From Acridotheres tristis (lineage: Eukaryota > Chordata > Aves > Passeriformes > Sturnidae): a DNA stretch of 64,000 nucleotides. Made by a program: the position numbers and the translations under genes. Under the pieces are notes generated by a model. It was not told where the DNA came from. It made no database searches and was given only the letters and a program-made list of their open reading frames with translations. Shown piece after piece: positions 1-11,999 of this stretch (within the stretch, counting starts at the first letter, position 1; each line of letters starts with the position of its first letter). The stretch is from contig CM072885.1 of NCBI GenBank assembly GCA_037013685.1, positions 27,999,442-28,063,441 of the forward strand. Direction: 5' to 3'.

Positions 1-504
1 AGCACCTGAACTTAACTATGGATTGGTAACATCATGCTGGGGGTCACAAATGACTTCTGATAGTCATACTCCAGAGGGTTATTAAATTGTGAAATGCCCT
101 CAGAATATTTTGTTCCAGCACACATCACTGAGTTGTCCCTTCAGGTTTGTAACATCCTGTGAGCAAAGACCTGGTGAAAACTCAGCTTGCTGCTCTGTGG
201 GCAAGGGACAGACAACAAATATTTTTTCTCTGAATCATTCTCTGAATCTTCCTTGGAATTGCACTCTCCTATGCTGCAAGATTTGCCCTGGGAGAAAATA
301 TTAGATGCTAAATCATTCCTAGGACACAACCCATTGGGATGTAGCTTCTTATTGTAAGATTGCTTTACCTATTGGCATGAGGAAAAGCAGCATGTGATAT
401 GGAAGTAGATCAACAACTGGTTGCAATTGTGCCTGAAGAATTGCAGGAACAGAAAAGGTCTCTCTATTATATGTGTGGGGAGTGGGATTGTGAGTGTGTT
501 TTTA

Positions 505-574
505 GGTGGGTTTGTTTGTTGGTTTGTTTTTTGTTTTGTTTGGGGTTTTTGTTTGTTTATTTGTTTATTTTTTC
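505..574. repeat. T/G-rich simple-sequence tract (GTTT-like)
   Basis: The + strand is almost only T and G, with irregular GTTT and GTTTT units and two late A interruptions. On the other strand it reads as an AAAC-like tract. Similar tracts occur at 11.8 kb and 62.7 kb. It may be the decayed A-rich tail of an inserted element or plain slippage; no adjacent element was recognised. Confidence 0.8.
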
Positions 575-1692
575 CACAGAAGACAAAATAGCACTAAAAA
601 TATCTGGAGTAAGCATTTTTAGACTCTTACTGGTCTGATATTTCCAGTAGCAATACTAAATTTCAGTATTCTGATTTCTTTCTCACAGGAATGAATAAAA
701 TTTTAAACTCACTGGTACTGTTGCTATATAGATAGTACCTTGCCTATACAGTTTGCATACTTTTACATTTGAATATTCTTTACTCAGCCTTTTCAAAAAG
801 TGAAATATTTAGCAGAATCAATTCATTTTAGTTCAGATATGCCAGTCAGAAGGATGAAAATGTAATCAGCATTCCTGGTCTCATTCTTCCTCCCATCCTT
901 TCCCAAAGAGGAGCAATGTGCTGTAGTCAGTCCTATCACAGCTCACTGGGGTCTGACCATTTAGAATAAGAGTCTATCTTGCCTGCTGAAACCTCTCTGA
1001 GTGGTTCAATTGAACCGTATTGCCACACTGCTCTTGTCTTCTTTACTGAACATCCCAATGTATTAACCTCATACTATATGTTGCTATCCTACTGGAGTTT
1101 CCGTCGAGAGAAAATTAGATGGATATGGTAATTTAAAGGCGTCTGAGAAATGCTGAAAAGAGTCTATTCAGGCATGTCTTACTTTACAGTGAAATACTGC
1201 CAGGCTTCAGAAAAAGATTCTTCTATTAGAATGCAAATAAACACTGTGTTCCCTTAGAGCCCCCTGTCTAACTATGGAACAACAACTCTAGACAAAAGAT
1301 GTATATTGTCATCTTTGACATTTTACCTTTATTACATCCTTTGTTTTTCTGTAAATTATAACATTCTTCAAATATGATTAGATGTGCACAGTGGTGAATC
1401 AGGAATTGTTAATCAAAATTCCTTTAAACAGTTACTTACGAGAACAGGTATCAGTGAAATATGGAAAAGGGCATAATGAAAAGAATATCTGTAGTCTAAA
1501 TCATCCTTCTGCAGGATGCTGATGATTTTAAACAAGGTGTTGGAGAGGTAATGTGGGTGTGTGTATCAAGCACTCTGGCAGAAATTGAGCTCATAATAAT
1601 GTGAGCCTCAAATGAGCTCACAAAAAGGTTGAAGATGTAATAAGCCAAACTGAAACTGAACTTTTTTTCCCTGCTCCTTTTAACTGCAGTAT

Positions 1693-1757
1693 GAGAAAAA
1701 AATGACAGGGAAGAAGGAGGAGAAGAAAGAAGAGGGGCGGGGTAGAGAGAGAAAGAG
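1693..1757. repeat. Purine-rich tract
   Basis: The + strand is nearly all A and G over about 65 bases, with GAAGAAGGAGGAGAAG-like irregular units and a short GGGGCGGGG core near 1735-1743. The complementary strand gives a pyrimidine-rich stop-free stretch that is not a plausible protein. No function is implied. Confidence 0.7.
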
Positions 1758-3217
1758 CTAGTGAACCCAACAGTACCATACTGAATGTTCGAGACACTTG
1801 AGTATGAAATTCCAGGTACTCAGTTTTAGACACCAATATTCATCTTTTGAGGAAGCAAAAATTGAAAGTGTGATTCCAAAACAGTACTGCACCTCTGCTA
1901 ACGAGGTCTGGCTCTCATAGGCTGCATAACTGCTGAGCTTCAGGCTTCTATCTCCCTTACGTAATGCAGATCATTGATACTTGGAGGACGACCCTAATAG
2001 CATGGTGTTCTCTGGCAGCAATCAGTGGATGTGATTGCACACAATATGGTTCAGAATGTTAGATGGTGTGATTATAGTTACACTTTTAAATCAGGCATTT
2101 TGATGCAAAATTCGTCTTCATTAGCTCTATGTATTCAGTATGATAAACATAACACACTGATCCTAATTCAGTTTTATGAGGATTTTAATTTCTATTTGTC
2201 TGTGATATATTTAAACAACATTCATAGCAACTGTATTTCTTTCGAAAGGGAACTCTGGTTTGGTCTGTATGGGTTTTCTGGTAAAGAATTTGTTTAAAGC
2301 CTATCTCTGTTATAGTCTCTATTATATCTAATAATGTGTTTATTTTTGTAGTGGCATATCTTAGATTTTGTACTTGTGGAGCAATCAAGAGGTTGCATTG
2401 TTGACACACTGACAACCTGTGATTCTGGGTTCTGTCTTTCTGCTTTGCATGCACAGGAAAATCCTATTAATGAGCTAAAACAGATCAGCATCTTTGAACT
2501 TCTATTTATTGCTTGATAAGAGTTTAGTACACATAATTTTCCAACCTTCTCCTAACAATAAATCCCAAACTCCGACTGCAGGGACTTTTCTCTAGTATGT
2601 ATCTAAGCAGCTCAAATCCTTAAGTCTTTAGCTAAGATTTCAAAAAAGTTAAGATCTAAAAATATTTTGCAGATTTGAAATGAAGAGACTATAATCATAC
2701 TTTTATATAGGCTAACAAACTCAAGTGTTTTTTACATTATGATGTACATATATATAAATTTGGCATAATATCTTAAATCAATATGTCTTTTAAAAATCCA
2801 AGAAAAGATACCTATATTGGGTGTATGTGCGTTTGGTTTTACTTGTATGAAGGTTTATTACATATTTTCAGAATGAATGGAATTTTCTTCCCAATCTTCT
2901 ACAAATTGGAACCTGTTAGCTGTCAACAGCCTTTAATGAAATTCAGTACTGTGCCTAGGATCACTCCAGAGCCTATGTAAGCCCTCTAGCAGCTTTTAAG
3001 TGGAGCATTGGACCTGTGTTCTTAACTCCCTTAGCAGAAGTGAGATGAGTGCCAGATCACCCTGCAGATTTGGGAGAGCTTCGTAGTGAATGTAGGAGTA
3101 GCTGATTAGTGGGGAAAGCAAAATATCCTTGACTGTTGCCAGAAAAACTTAATCCACTTCACTGTCAATAATAACAATGCTGGAATGAATCTGCTAAGGC
3201 TCTACTTAGACCACAGG

Positions 3218-3240
3218 GCTTGAAAATCAGGTTTTCAAGC
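3218..3240. repeat. Perfect short hairpin (9-bp stem, 5-nt loop)
   Basis: GCTTGAAAA at 3218-3226 is the reverse complement of TTTTCAAGC at 3232-3240, with a five-base loop between. No U-run follows it and there is no neighbouring gene, so there is no reason to call it a terminator. A chance hairpin is likely at this length. Confidence 0.7.
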
Positions 3241-4486
3241 AAAGAACTTGAGCAATGTGTCCCCATTTTCATTTTGCAGAGGTTGGATGTGTTCATCTGT
3301 CAGATACTGAAAGGGAGCATAAATATTTCCATTTCTCGTAACTGATTAGAAAATAAACACTCTAATACAAAGTTTATTTTCATCTTAGTGTTTGTTCTGT
3401 AGCAGATCACACTGTAAAAATTGTGTGGAAGTTGGTTGTTTTCATTGTAACAAGATTTTAATCACAGGGTTAGATATTTCTCTGTGGTCATATGTTCTTT
3501 TCTCAGTCCATGTAAATACCTCAGACAGGGTCAGGCTGAGTTATTTTAAGGCTTTTCATGGCAGTCCTTCTATCTTCCTGGAAGACAATAGACTTCTGCT
3601 GTCTGAAGTGCGAATGAAGTATTGATTCTGAGGGGATCAAACCTCTGTGGTGCTTTGTAAATTAGGAAAACATCAATGAATCAACAAGGATTTTATGGCT
3701 GGAAGACATAAAAAAGAAGTTACTCACTTTCCATGAGGGTGTTCTAAGGAAACAAGTAGTTACAATCTTAATAAAATCTAAGAACTGTGGATTAAACTGT
3801 CGTTTGCTGCCACCAGGAAAGCCAAGAACTGACCTGTGTAACAACCTTGATGACGACACCTGTTAAGATTTGATTCAATCTACCCTTGGTCATTCATAAT
3901 TGTCTCTGACCTCCTCAGTAGTGTCTAATATAATTATGGTTTATTTCATTATGGTTGCCATTACTGGTAATTCATTTGTTTCGTACAAAATGTTGCCTAT
4001 GTTGTTTTAAACTGTGATGCAGGTCCCTCAGGAAGTTTGTACATAACACTTGAATGTCAAAGTTCAGCTGTATAAGGCTGAGAGTAACAAGTTCCATTAA
4101 GCCTATTTTTAAGGTTTGCACAACTTATTTGGCATAGTCCTCTACATTATTCTTGTAACTGTACCTTAAAATTCCAGCTACAAACGAAATATTAATTGGG
4201 ATGCTGACATTTTACATACTGCCAGGCAAAAGCATATTTAGGAGGATGTAGAAGCATCGAGTCTCCAGAACCTTAATTATCTGGAGATTTCTGTTCCACC
4301 AACGTGCTATAACACTAACCCTGATTTAGAACGTGCTTACAAAGAAGGCTAGAAATGAGTCTTATTTCTTCTTACACCATGAGAGGAGCTTCGTTAGAAG
4401 GCAGACACCTGCTAGGGAACCAGAAGGATTACTGTTTTTCAAGTGCAATGATGAGTTGTCTGTCATTATGAAAGCATGTAAGACTG

Positions 4487-5220
4487 TGTAGTGCATCTGC
4501 TTTTGCTTTAGTGTAAGTTAAAGACACAATTAAGTCTGGAATGAAGATTTCTTCTCAACTGGAAGTTTATTACATTTAGATAATCCTTTTCGACAGCCCA
4601 TTTGTTGGCTGCTAGGGGGGTCCATGGAGATCTGATGCTCCGACCCAGGAAGCCGCCAACCTTCCCAGAGAGAGGGGCCTGCTGAGGGACTGCCTTCTAA
4701 GAGGGTCTCTGGCAAGTGTCCTAGCTGCTGGATAGACCTCAGGAAGCAGTGGCCTGTGGCCACAAGTGATCAGCTTTGATCAGTGATTTCAGCTCAGCAA
4801 TTCCAGTTCTGCTTGCAAGGCTATCCCAGGCTGACTCAGGGACAGAGAGACAGGAGCATCGTATGGTGATTCCACAGAGATTCCTTTATTATCCAGCAGC
4901 TCTGTGAAGGGAGCCAGGAACGACAGCTTCCCTAAAGAACTGGGGGAAAAAGTGGGGTTTTTATAGGGGAAAGCAAGGGTAGTACCAAGGGGGAAAGACC
5001 AATGGGTTATAAAGGATTAACATGGGTATCAAAGCATTGTGGGATCACTGAAGCCTTTGGAGATAACTCACCATGATAAGAGAAGATGTGCCAACCTAAG
5101 GAGCATCCTTCCAGGAGGGTTGAGATAAATCACAGCCCATTCAAGGGACATCCCACTCAAGGGACATCCCTCCAGGGCAAGGCTGCAGGCAGAGCCATGG
5201 CAGGCCCACTGGCCTCCACA
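4487..5220 (-). mobile_element. Probable solo or partial endogenous retrovirus LTR, minus strand
   Basis: Read on the minus strand, the block begins TGTGGAGGCC at 5220, as many avian LTRs do. It then shows a CCAAT-like box, a strong TATA box (TATAAAAA at 4965-4958) and, about 70 bases further on, an AATAAA signal (4890-4885). That order matches U3, R and U5. It is clearly GC-richer than its surroundings. A 16-bp unit is tandemly duplicated inside U3 (5141-5156 and 5157-5172). The left boundary is uncertain. One choice is 4487, where the element would end CACTACA and be flanked by ACTG at 4483-4486 and 5221-5224; a second AATAAA lies at about 4569 in that case. The other choice is 4755, where TGTGG mirrors the CCACA end but no target duplication is seen. 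No retroviral gene is attached. The LTR identity is inferred from signal layout, not a match. Confidence 0.55.
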
Positions 5221-5910
5221 ACTGTTTACTTCAGTCATTCAATAGTTGGAATTAACTTTGCTGTTAAGATTGCTGTTTTCTCTCTGGTTGCAATCCTAGT
5301 CCAGTCCTCATGGTCCTATATGTAGTCTGATCAGTGGTACAGACTGTTAAATTTCTTATCACCCATCCTGCCTGAATAAGTGCATTTGAGAGACTGATCT
5401 GCTTTGAATCAAGTTAGTGGTCTGTGGCCACTGAGTACTAGGGGGAGAGATTGATTGTAGAAAATCCATAAGTACTTTAGGAGAGTTTCAAGGCAATATA
5501 AAGAAGCAGACTGTGCCAACAGGAAGGAAATATTAAGGATCTGGGACTCTGAGCATGAATGTTATTAATATCAATGTACATGTGTCTCTCTTTCTCAGTA
5601 TAGATATATTACCTTCTGTTCTCATTCATTCTCAACATTGACTTTGATTTCAACTCTTCTCTGAATTTATTCACATTCACTGTAACTTGTCTGCTGAAAA
5701 GCAAAAATAATCTAGACAAGAAAGAAGAATGTACTAAATGACTGATCTATCCAATTAAGGTTTCTCTGTGGAGATACGAGATATTCAAAATGTGATGTTG
5801 GTAATCAATCCATAGGGAAGAACATGGTTGTATGAAATATTATTTTAATAAATGAATTCATCTAGGGAACCCTTGAGCTGCTGAAACCTTTTTTTCCTGT
5901 TTTGTCAACA
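5221..5910. other. Non-coding spacer between two LTR-like blocks
   Basis: AT-rich sequence without a recognisable gene or retroviral coding relic. The two flanking LTR-like blocks do not resemble each other, and the right-hand one has its own target duplication, so this spacer is not the inside of one provirus. Confidence 0.65.
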
Positions 5911-5916
5911 GGAAAT

Positions 5917-6250
5917 TGTTAGGTGCAATGGCGCAGAATCTGAGACAGAAGATGCTATGCTCTGTAATCCATGTGACAAAAAGCCTTTATTCAGTTCTGA
6001 CCTCGCTTTATTTACCCCTTTCAGTGCTCCTGCCTAAACTGTAAGTCTGTGATTGGTTCACAGATCAGGCTGCTCAGCCCTCTGTCCAATAGCTCTCTGC
6101 AGCCAAGGCTGGAACTCATTGGATTAAATCCTTGTCTGTCTCCAATTCTGTCCTATCTCTGTTCTTTGGGGGCTGGCCTTTTAAGCCAGGCTGCTTATCC
6201 AATCAGTGGTCAGATTAACTGCCTAGTACAAGCCAGTTTGTACTGTGACA
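5917..6250 (-). mobile_element. Solo endogenous retrovirus LTR with 6-bp target duplication
   Basis: A 334-bp block starts TGTTAGGTGC on the + strand and ends CTGTGACA. It is flanked by the identical hexamer GGAAAT at 5911-5916 and 6251-6256. Read on the minus strand it runs TGTCACAG to CCTAACA, the TG...CA form of an LTR. The minus strand has an AATAAA signal (5991-5986) shortly before its 3' end, an AT-rich TATA-like site upstream (TAAATAAA near 6013-6006, or CTTAAAAG near 6180) and several CCAAT-like boxes in the presumed U3. A 6-bp duplication is usual for beta-retrovirus-like (ERVK class) integrations. No gag, pol or env lies beside it, so it is a solo LTR, the normal product of recombination between the two LTRs of a provirus. 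The exact boundaries are well supported by the duplication; the class is an inference. Confidence 0.85.
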
Positions 6251-6372
6251 GGAAATGAGTTTGAAAAAACATAATTCCTACTTAATACATTCTCATACGT
6301 GTTTTGTTGGTCTTAAAATAATAGCTTTTATATTATTTCTTCTGTGAACTTAATTTCACTATGAGCTGTTGC

Positions 6373-6423
6373 TTCCTCATGCTCTGTAAAGCATGAGGAA
6401 AAACATGCTCTGTAAAGCATGTT
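6373..6423. repeat. Two adjacent near-identical hairpins sharing a CTGTAA loop
   Basis: The first hairpin pairs TTCCTCATGCT (6373-6383) with AGCATGAGGAA (6390-6400), an 11-bp perfect stem. The second pairs AACATGCT (6402-6409) with AGCATGTT (6416-6423), an 8-bp perfect stem. Both have the same six-base loop CTGTAA, and the 18-base core CATGCTCTGTAAAGCATG is repeated exactly, 26 bases apart. A third decayed copy (GTGCTCTGTAG) follows at about 6434. This looks like a local tandem duplication of a small palindrome. No promoter or gene is near enough to suggest a role. Confidence 0.85.
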
Positions 6424-9400
6424 GCTTTACTCGTGCTCTGTAGCTTCTAATTTTGATAGATAAAAGAAGTGAAACTTCCCATTTTCTTCATGTTCCTTTC
6501 AAGCTAGGCTTGCTCTGTCCTTGCACTGTGTGTGGAAAATGTCTTAAAGATCACAGATAATTTCTTGAATATTCATTAGTCTTTGGTAGGTGTGTATGTG
6601 AGGTGTAGATAAATGCATGTAGAAATGTTACTGGAAAGAACGAGACAGACACCTGTGTCTTTGGCTTGCAATTACCAATTGAATGCTGTGGAAAGAGGGT
6701 GAAATTTAATTCTTGCGTTGCGGGAAAATAATACTTTGAAACATTTTTTATTCTAATTCTTAAGGAAAATTGTTCTTTTGAGCCATAAAAAAAATTGAGC
6801 CATTAAAAGCATATTAGAAAAAGAGAATCACCTGGGTTTACCTGTTAACAAAACAAACTAATAAAAAACCAAAAAAACGAAAAAAGAAAAAAAAAAAGAA
6901 AATCAAGAAAGGAAATTCTTGTGTAATGTCTAATCAGCCACCAAATCCCCAAAGATTTACTAGTCTGCCTCAAGTTCAAACCAAATGCCCAAAGAAAGGG
7001 ACAGCTACAAAAGGTGTGAATGAATCTGGGGATTTATATGTGTCAAAGAACAGAGTTTTAAGATCCTAGTCCAGGACTGCTAAATCCTAGTTCTGTGTGG
7101 GACCCCAAATCTTTAGAAGGCTGCACTCAAATCCAAGCTGCAGCACACAAAGCTAAGGGCTGCCATGTGTGGTGCCCCTCCTGCTGCATAAGCACTGCTG
7201 AGTGTGCTGCTAGCTCCAAGCTCAAGATGTCAGATTGCAGAGCTCCTATTGGCAAAAGAAAACCTTAATGTCACAAAATTCTCTACTTCTGAGACAATCC
7301 TCTTACTGAGATTGCAGACCGTAAGTGATTAGAATTTTGAATGCCTTTCTGGTTAATCAGGTTGAAGGTCATTTTTCAGCACCCAAGCCACTAAAGGCAG
7401 TTCAATGCACAGGATTAAGCTAAAAAAAGTCTCAGATAAAACATCCTGAAATACCTCAGTGTGGACCTCAGTCCTTTAGTATCCATGATGCTGATTTAGC
7501 CAAAAATACAATTCAAACATGGCCCACCTGGTTTATAAATTATAATTGCATTCCTTTGGTATAAGGAGTTCTGTTCCTTGGTAAACTGCTAAACACCACC
7601 TCTCCAAAGTACCTTTTGCAGTGTGTCAAGTAAAAAGTATGTTGTGATAGCAATTTTAGGGATCATTGCAGGACTAAATGTTGCAGATACATGTCCTGAG
7701 TACCCATACTACGGTGGTAGGAGGATTTGAGATTGTGATTTTTCCCTTTTAATTTTAGCACTATAAGCATCAGTCAGGTAATCTGGTTGTGTAATCTGAG
7801 CCAGCAATCCCACTTCATAGACAGATGCCTACAGAAAGTTTTGAGATTTATTTTATCTCATCCATGTTTAGGTTAATTTTCACCTTTCAGTTCAAAATTA
7901 TGTCGATTTACATAAATAATTTAGATTATTGAAATGGATGCAAATATTTATGTAAAAAAAGAAAGCAAACAAAACCACAATGAACTAAAAAACCAAAACT
8001 GAACATCAACAATAGAATAAAAGAATAAGCATGGGAAATAAAAGTGATAACACAAACTTTTATCATTTTCACTATGAATATCTTGTTAGATAGACACTGT
8101 GTAGCTCCAACAACAGATTTGTTACCTCACAGAAAAAGTTAAGAAGTGGACAGATATTTATTTGACAGAAAATAGCCTCTGAAATAGTCTCTTGACATCT
8201 GGGTGTCGTTGATATTGTTCTCTTTAAATTTTTCCTTAAATTTCCCTCTTACTGTTTAGGACACACAACATTTACTTATGATACTTGCCAATATATTTTC
8301 TAATATATTTATGAGATTCCGTATATATTGGACATTAGGTATTTTATTGTCATTTTATATATATTCAAGAAGATAATTTCCCTGAACTGCTATTACCTCC
8401 TTACCCTCTCTAGCTGTAATGTCCATAGTAATGTTCTTCTTTATTTTCTCCCTATCCATGTGCTTACTTACTTGCAATTTAATGTGAAAAAAGAGAAAAA
8501 ACAAGTGCATGAAGTTGACTGTGGCTGCCTTTGTCAATAATTCAAAATAGGATATAATGGTTAGATAATAATTCACAACTTCATTCATTTATCACAGCAG
8601 TCTGACATAGATGAAAAATCCTTCAAAAATAAAAAAAATAAATTACCAAGGACCTGATATGACTTTAAGCTAGTATTAGAAAAGTCAGGTGAAAGGTAAT
8701 GTCCAAACATATAACTCTAACCTCAGAGTGGGTGGAATTCTAGCTGCAGAAATGCTTTAACTACCTCATTATTTTGTAGAGGGATCTTACCATTCCCTAG
8801 GTTGTGCTGGACATCTTTTTGCCCACTTTGTGAAAAGAGCACCATTAAGTAAACATGCAGTAATTCCTTTACTGACACACTTCTACATCATATGTGTTAT
8901 GACTCACTGATAAAAGCAATTTACATACATAGTAAATTGGCTTATTTATTTATTTAAATATAAAGCATAGAAACCATAGAGGGAACAGGGTCTATATTAA
9001 TTTCCTGGGGAGTGCCGCTTTGTATCATGCATCATGCTCTTTCTTTCCTTATGTGCCTGCTTTTCCTCTCTGACTGGAAGAGTTGAGCTCCTTGCTTCAC
9101 AGCTCTACAGAACTGCTGGATGCTGGGTTAACCATCATTATAGCTTTGCTAGCAAGGGCATTCTCCTGGGAGAGGAGCAGTGGATATCAGAGTTTGTCCA
9201 GCAGGAGCAGGACAATGCATCCAGGCCCCTCCTTTCTTGGGTCTTGGAACAGTGAGCACCATCATACACTTCTCACAAAGCCATGCTTCAGCTGACAGAA
9301 TGTCACTTAGTTCTTTAGAAAAACATTATAAGCATCATTCCTAGGAAGAGATTCCAGGTCAATGGTTTACAGCTGGATAGCAACACCTCCCATCACCTTC

Positions 9401-10183
9401 GCATGAGGACTGTCCGATTTTAAAAAACACCCCTTTGCTCAGCAGTTCTTACTTGTGTCTTGGACTTTGAATCTCATTTTAATAATTTTATCAACTGTCT
9501 GGTGTTAACTAAGGAATCTAACAATCTAACCTGGAGTTGTGGCTCACTACAGGGTGTTTTCAGATGCCTCAGTCTTTTCTTGAATCTAGTCTTTGTAGAA
9601 GATTAACTGTAATATGGACAGTTTTGGAAAACAGCAGGCAAGAAGATCTGGATATTATTGATTGGTAAATGTGGTATTGAACCACTATCATGGTACAAAA
9701 ATATAAACGCAGTTTTAAGTATAATCATTACATGGTATTTCTGGTAGAAAAAGTAGTATAGGAATAATAATGCATTTATGCTTGCACTGATAATATTGCA
9801 TTCAAGACTGGTACAATTGTCATGTTTCAAAAGCTTTTAAGATGTAGTTTCACCATTAATTGAATATCTCTCTATGCATGCTTATCTCTCACGACAGCGA
9901 AGCTATTTTATACAATTCCCTATGTGTGGTCAGAATCACTTATCTGTCTTGTTTGCTTGGGTAATGGAACGATGCCCTCATTCTTATTAAATTTTGATGT
10001 TCATTGCAAGCTTGACAATTATTTGGGAAGTAGGACAATTATTATGGGAAAGGGATTTGAACATGTCCTCCTAGAACCAAATTTTTCCTGATTCACAGGA
10101 AATGTTCTAAGAACTAAGTGTTTATGTAGTCATATGTGGTAGCAGTGATACTTTGTCAAGTGACAGAAAGATACTATATTACA
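6424..10183. other. Non-coding AT-rich DNA, no gene seen
   Basis: No reading frame over 80 codons and none with a recognisable domain. It contains an A-rich simple tract near 6847-6910. A somewhat GC-richer stretch at about 9030-9300 has two overlapping 70-codon open frames that resemble nothing I know and differ in frame, so I do not call a gene. Confidence 0.7.
6847..6910. repeat. A-rich simple tract
   Basis: Mostly A with scattered C and G (AAAAAACC, AAAAAAACG, GAAAAAAAAAAAG-like runs). It could be the degraded tail of an old insertion, but the sequence on either side was not recognised and no target duplication was identified. Confidence 0.75.
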
Positions 10184-10252
10184 GGTGAACTTGATGATCT
10201 TAAGGGGCATTTTCAGCATAAAGGATTCTGTGAATCTAACTGATTCTGTGCT
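10184..10252 (+). mobile_element. CR1 LINE, 3' tail fragment (+)
   Basis: The sequence aacttgatgatcttaag, then a diverged 'gg-ttttccaacct' block, then two GATTCTGTG units reproduces the end of CR1 in the sense direction: the 'gatgatctt...' motif followed by the short 3' terminal repeats. Only about 70 bases survive, consistent with extreme 5' truncation. Divergence is substantial, so it is probably an old copy. Confidence 0.65.
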
Positions 10253-11998
10253 TCTAACACAAAAAAACCCTGCACAAACACAGAGGAAAAACAAAGTTCA
10301 ATATCACCATCATAAAATTAAAATTAAGACAAAGTGTTTATATTTTTTGTCCTATTAGTTTTGAGAGTAAAAGAACATTTTTCTAATAACAACATAAGGT
10401 TTTGAGTACTTGGAATATTATAGACACATTAGTGCAACTAATAGAATGAATTTAACTGAGAATTACTAAATTAGAGAAAAGTAGATAGAATTTGCTTAAT
10501 CGGTGTACAAAGTTTTAATTAATCTCTCCAGTGGCCCAATTATGGTTCAGAAGATACCAGAAGATATACTTAAAACAATTAATTACTTTAAGTTGATTAT
10601 CTGTTGATTCCACCAAGTAATTATTCCTGGTATAACAATCCAAAATAGAAACATGAAATATGTTTGTATGGGGGAAGAAAGAATAATCAAAATATTCTGA
10701 AAGTAGCTTTGGATAAAAGAAGATATCACAAGTTTCTCCAGTTGGATAGAGGTACATTAAAGATGGGTAGGAAGAGATTATTTTAGGAAGATACTTACAA
10801 GAGAATAATAGTAAAGTCCAATAAATTTGGAAATGAATCGGCATGTAACCTATCCCCATGCTGAGTAGATGATGTCAATGTTTTGTAGCTATTATATTTT
10901 AAACTTTGATTTCTTGAAGCATAAGTTCTAACAGTATTTCTGAACTCTGGCCTTGTGTTCAAACTCTCTTCAGTTTGCTGCTGCAGACTAAAATAATTCC
11001 AGTGAATTTATCTTGGATGTACTCTTGGGAAGGTGAGCATTTCTCCCCTTGAGTGTCAGATAGCCTGATATGATTGCTTCTTAAAAATTTTTGATCTCTC
11101 CCACTTCTTTTCTTTTGGATGAATCTATTTTATGTGATTGGAAAAATGTCCTTTGGTATGCAGTCAGTTGAAACTCAGTGAATGGAGGTTCAGCAAAACC
11201 TTCTGCATTGAATATTTATTTCAAAATAAGCTACATCTCTGGAAAACTGGACTCATGGTCACAGCAGCCTACTTATGCAAAATCTACCTCAGAAATGATA
11301 TGGCAAGGCTAACATCCTTATAGTGAAATAGTAATAGATACTAGTATTCGAACTAAGTTTTAAAAAAAAAAGTGTTTTAGAATTGGATGCAAGGTGTTTG
11401 TAAGTCTCTAGGTACTCAAAACTATTGAAAATGTTATTCTATTATGCTCCTATATTTGGTTCCAGGAGGTTGACTTAAAGTTTTAGTTTTTACAATTAAC
11501 TTATAGACTGGATTTCTTCATGCTAGTAAAGGGTCAATAAATAGAAAAGTGCCAGGAACTACACACCAAAGAAAGCAGGGCTATAGAAGTAGGAAGTGGA
11601 CCTATTCCAAAATGAATTTCTAATTTCATGTTATAATTTTATATTCTGGAAGTTTTGTTAATGTTGGATCTGAAGAGTTCTGTCACAAAAGGACTGAGAA
11701 GTACAACTTCATTGGAAATTAAATATTTTATGAGGTCAGGAAGATTTTAAAAATATTTGCAACAAAATAGTTTTCTGGGTATTTTTGTTTATTTGTATGT
11801 TGTTTGTTTTTTGGCTTTGGGTTTGTTTGAGTTTTTTTTTCCATGAGAAATAAAAGTTTCTGCATTTACTTTTGACAAACTCAGTCCTGGAAAACTGAAA
11901 AAAAAAATTTGGGGATTTCTTTTAAGAAAAAATGGTCCCTGCATGCTGAAATATCATAGTGCTATTAAAAGGTATTAGTTTGAAGAAAATATAATCTG
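10253..11998. other. Non-coding AT-rich DNA, no gene seen
   Basis: The minus strand has a 114-codon open stretch at 10515-10859, but it is AT-driven (rich in Tyr, Phe, Ile, Asn), has no recognisable domain and no supporting signals. A T/G-rich simple tract lies at about 11779-11840. Confidence 0.7.
11779..11840. repeat. T/G-rich simple tract (GTTT-like)
   Basis: Irregular GTTT and GTTTG units ending in a run of nine T. It is the same type as the tracts at 0.5 kb and 62.7 kb. No adjoining element was recognised. Confidence 0.75.
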
Positions 11999-11999
11999 G

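Larger units (their letters stand above)
1..4486. other. Non-coding AT-rich DNA, no gene seen
   Basis: No reading frame here is long or recognisable; the longest stop-free stretches are under 95 codons and have no known domain. I saw no RNA gene and no mobile element I could name. The block contains a T/G-rich simple tract (about 505-574), a purine-rich tract (about 1693-1757) and a short perfect hairpin (3218-3240), listed separately. It most likely belongs to the same intergenic region or long intron as the rest of the window. Confidence 0.75.

Noticed and set aside
1586..1620. Inverted repeat TGAGCTCAT / ATGAGCTCA
   Set aside because: The core TGAGCTCA is itself palindromic, so pairing of two copies is trivial.
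4483..6256. Idea that the two LTR-like blocks are the ends of one provirus
   Set aside because: They do not resemble each other, the right one has its own GGAAAT duplication, and no gag, pol or env relic lies between them.
9034..9295. Overlapping 73- and 70-codon plus-strand frames in a slightly GC-richer patch
   Set aside because: Two frames compete, neither has a known domain, and no start context or splice sites support an exon.
10515..10859. 114-codon minus-strand frame
   Set aside because: AT-driven composition, no domain, no promoter or splice context; expected by chance in 64 kb.
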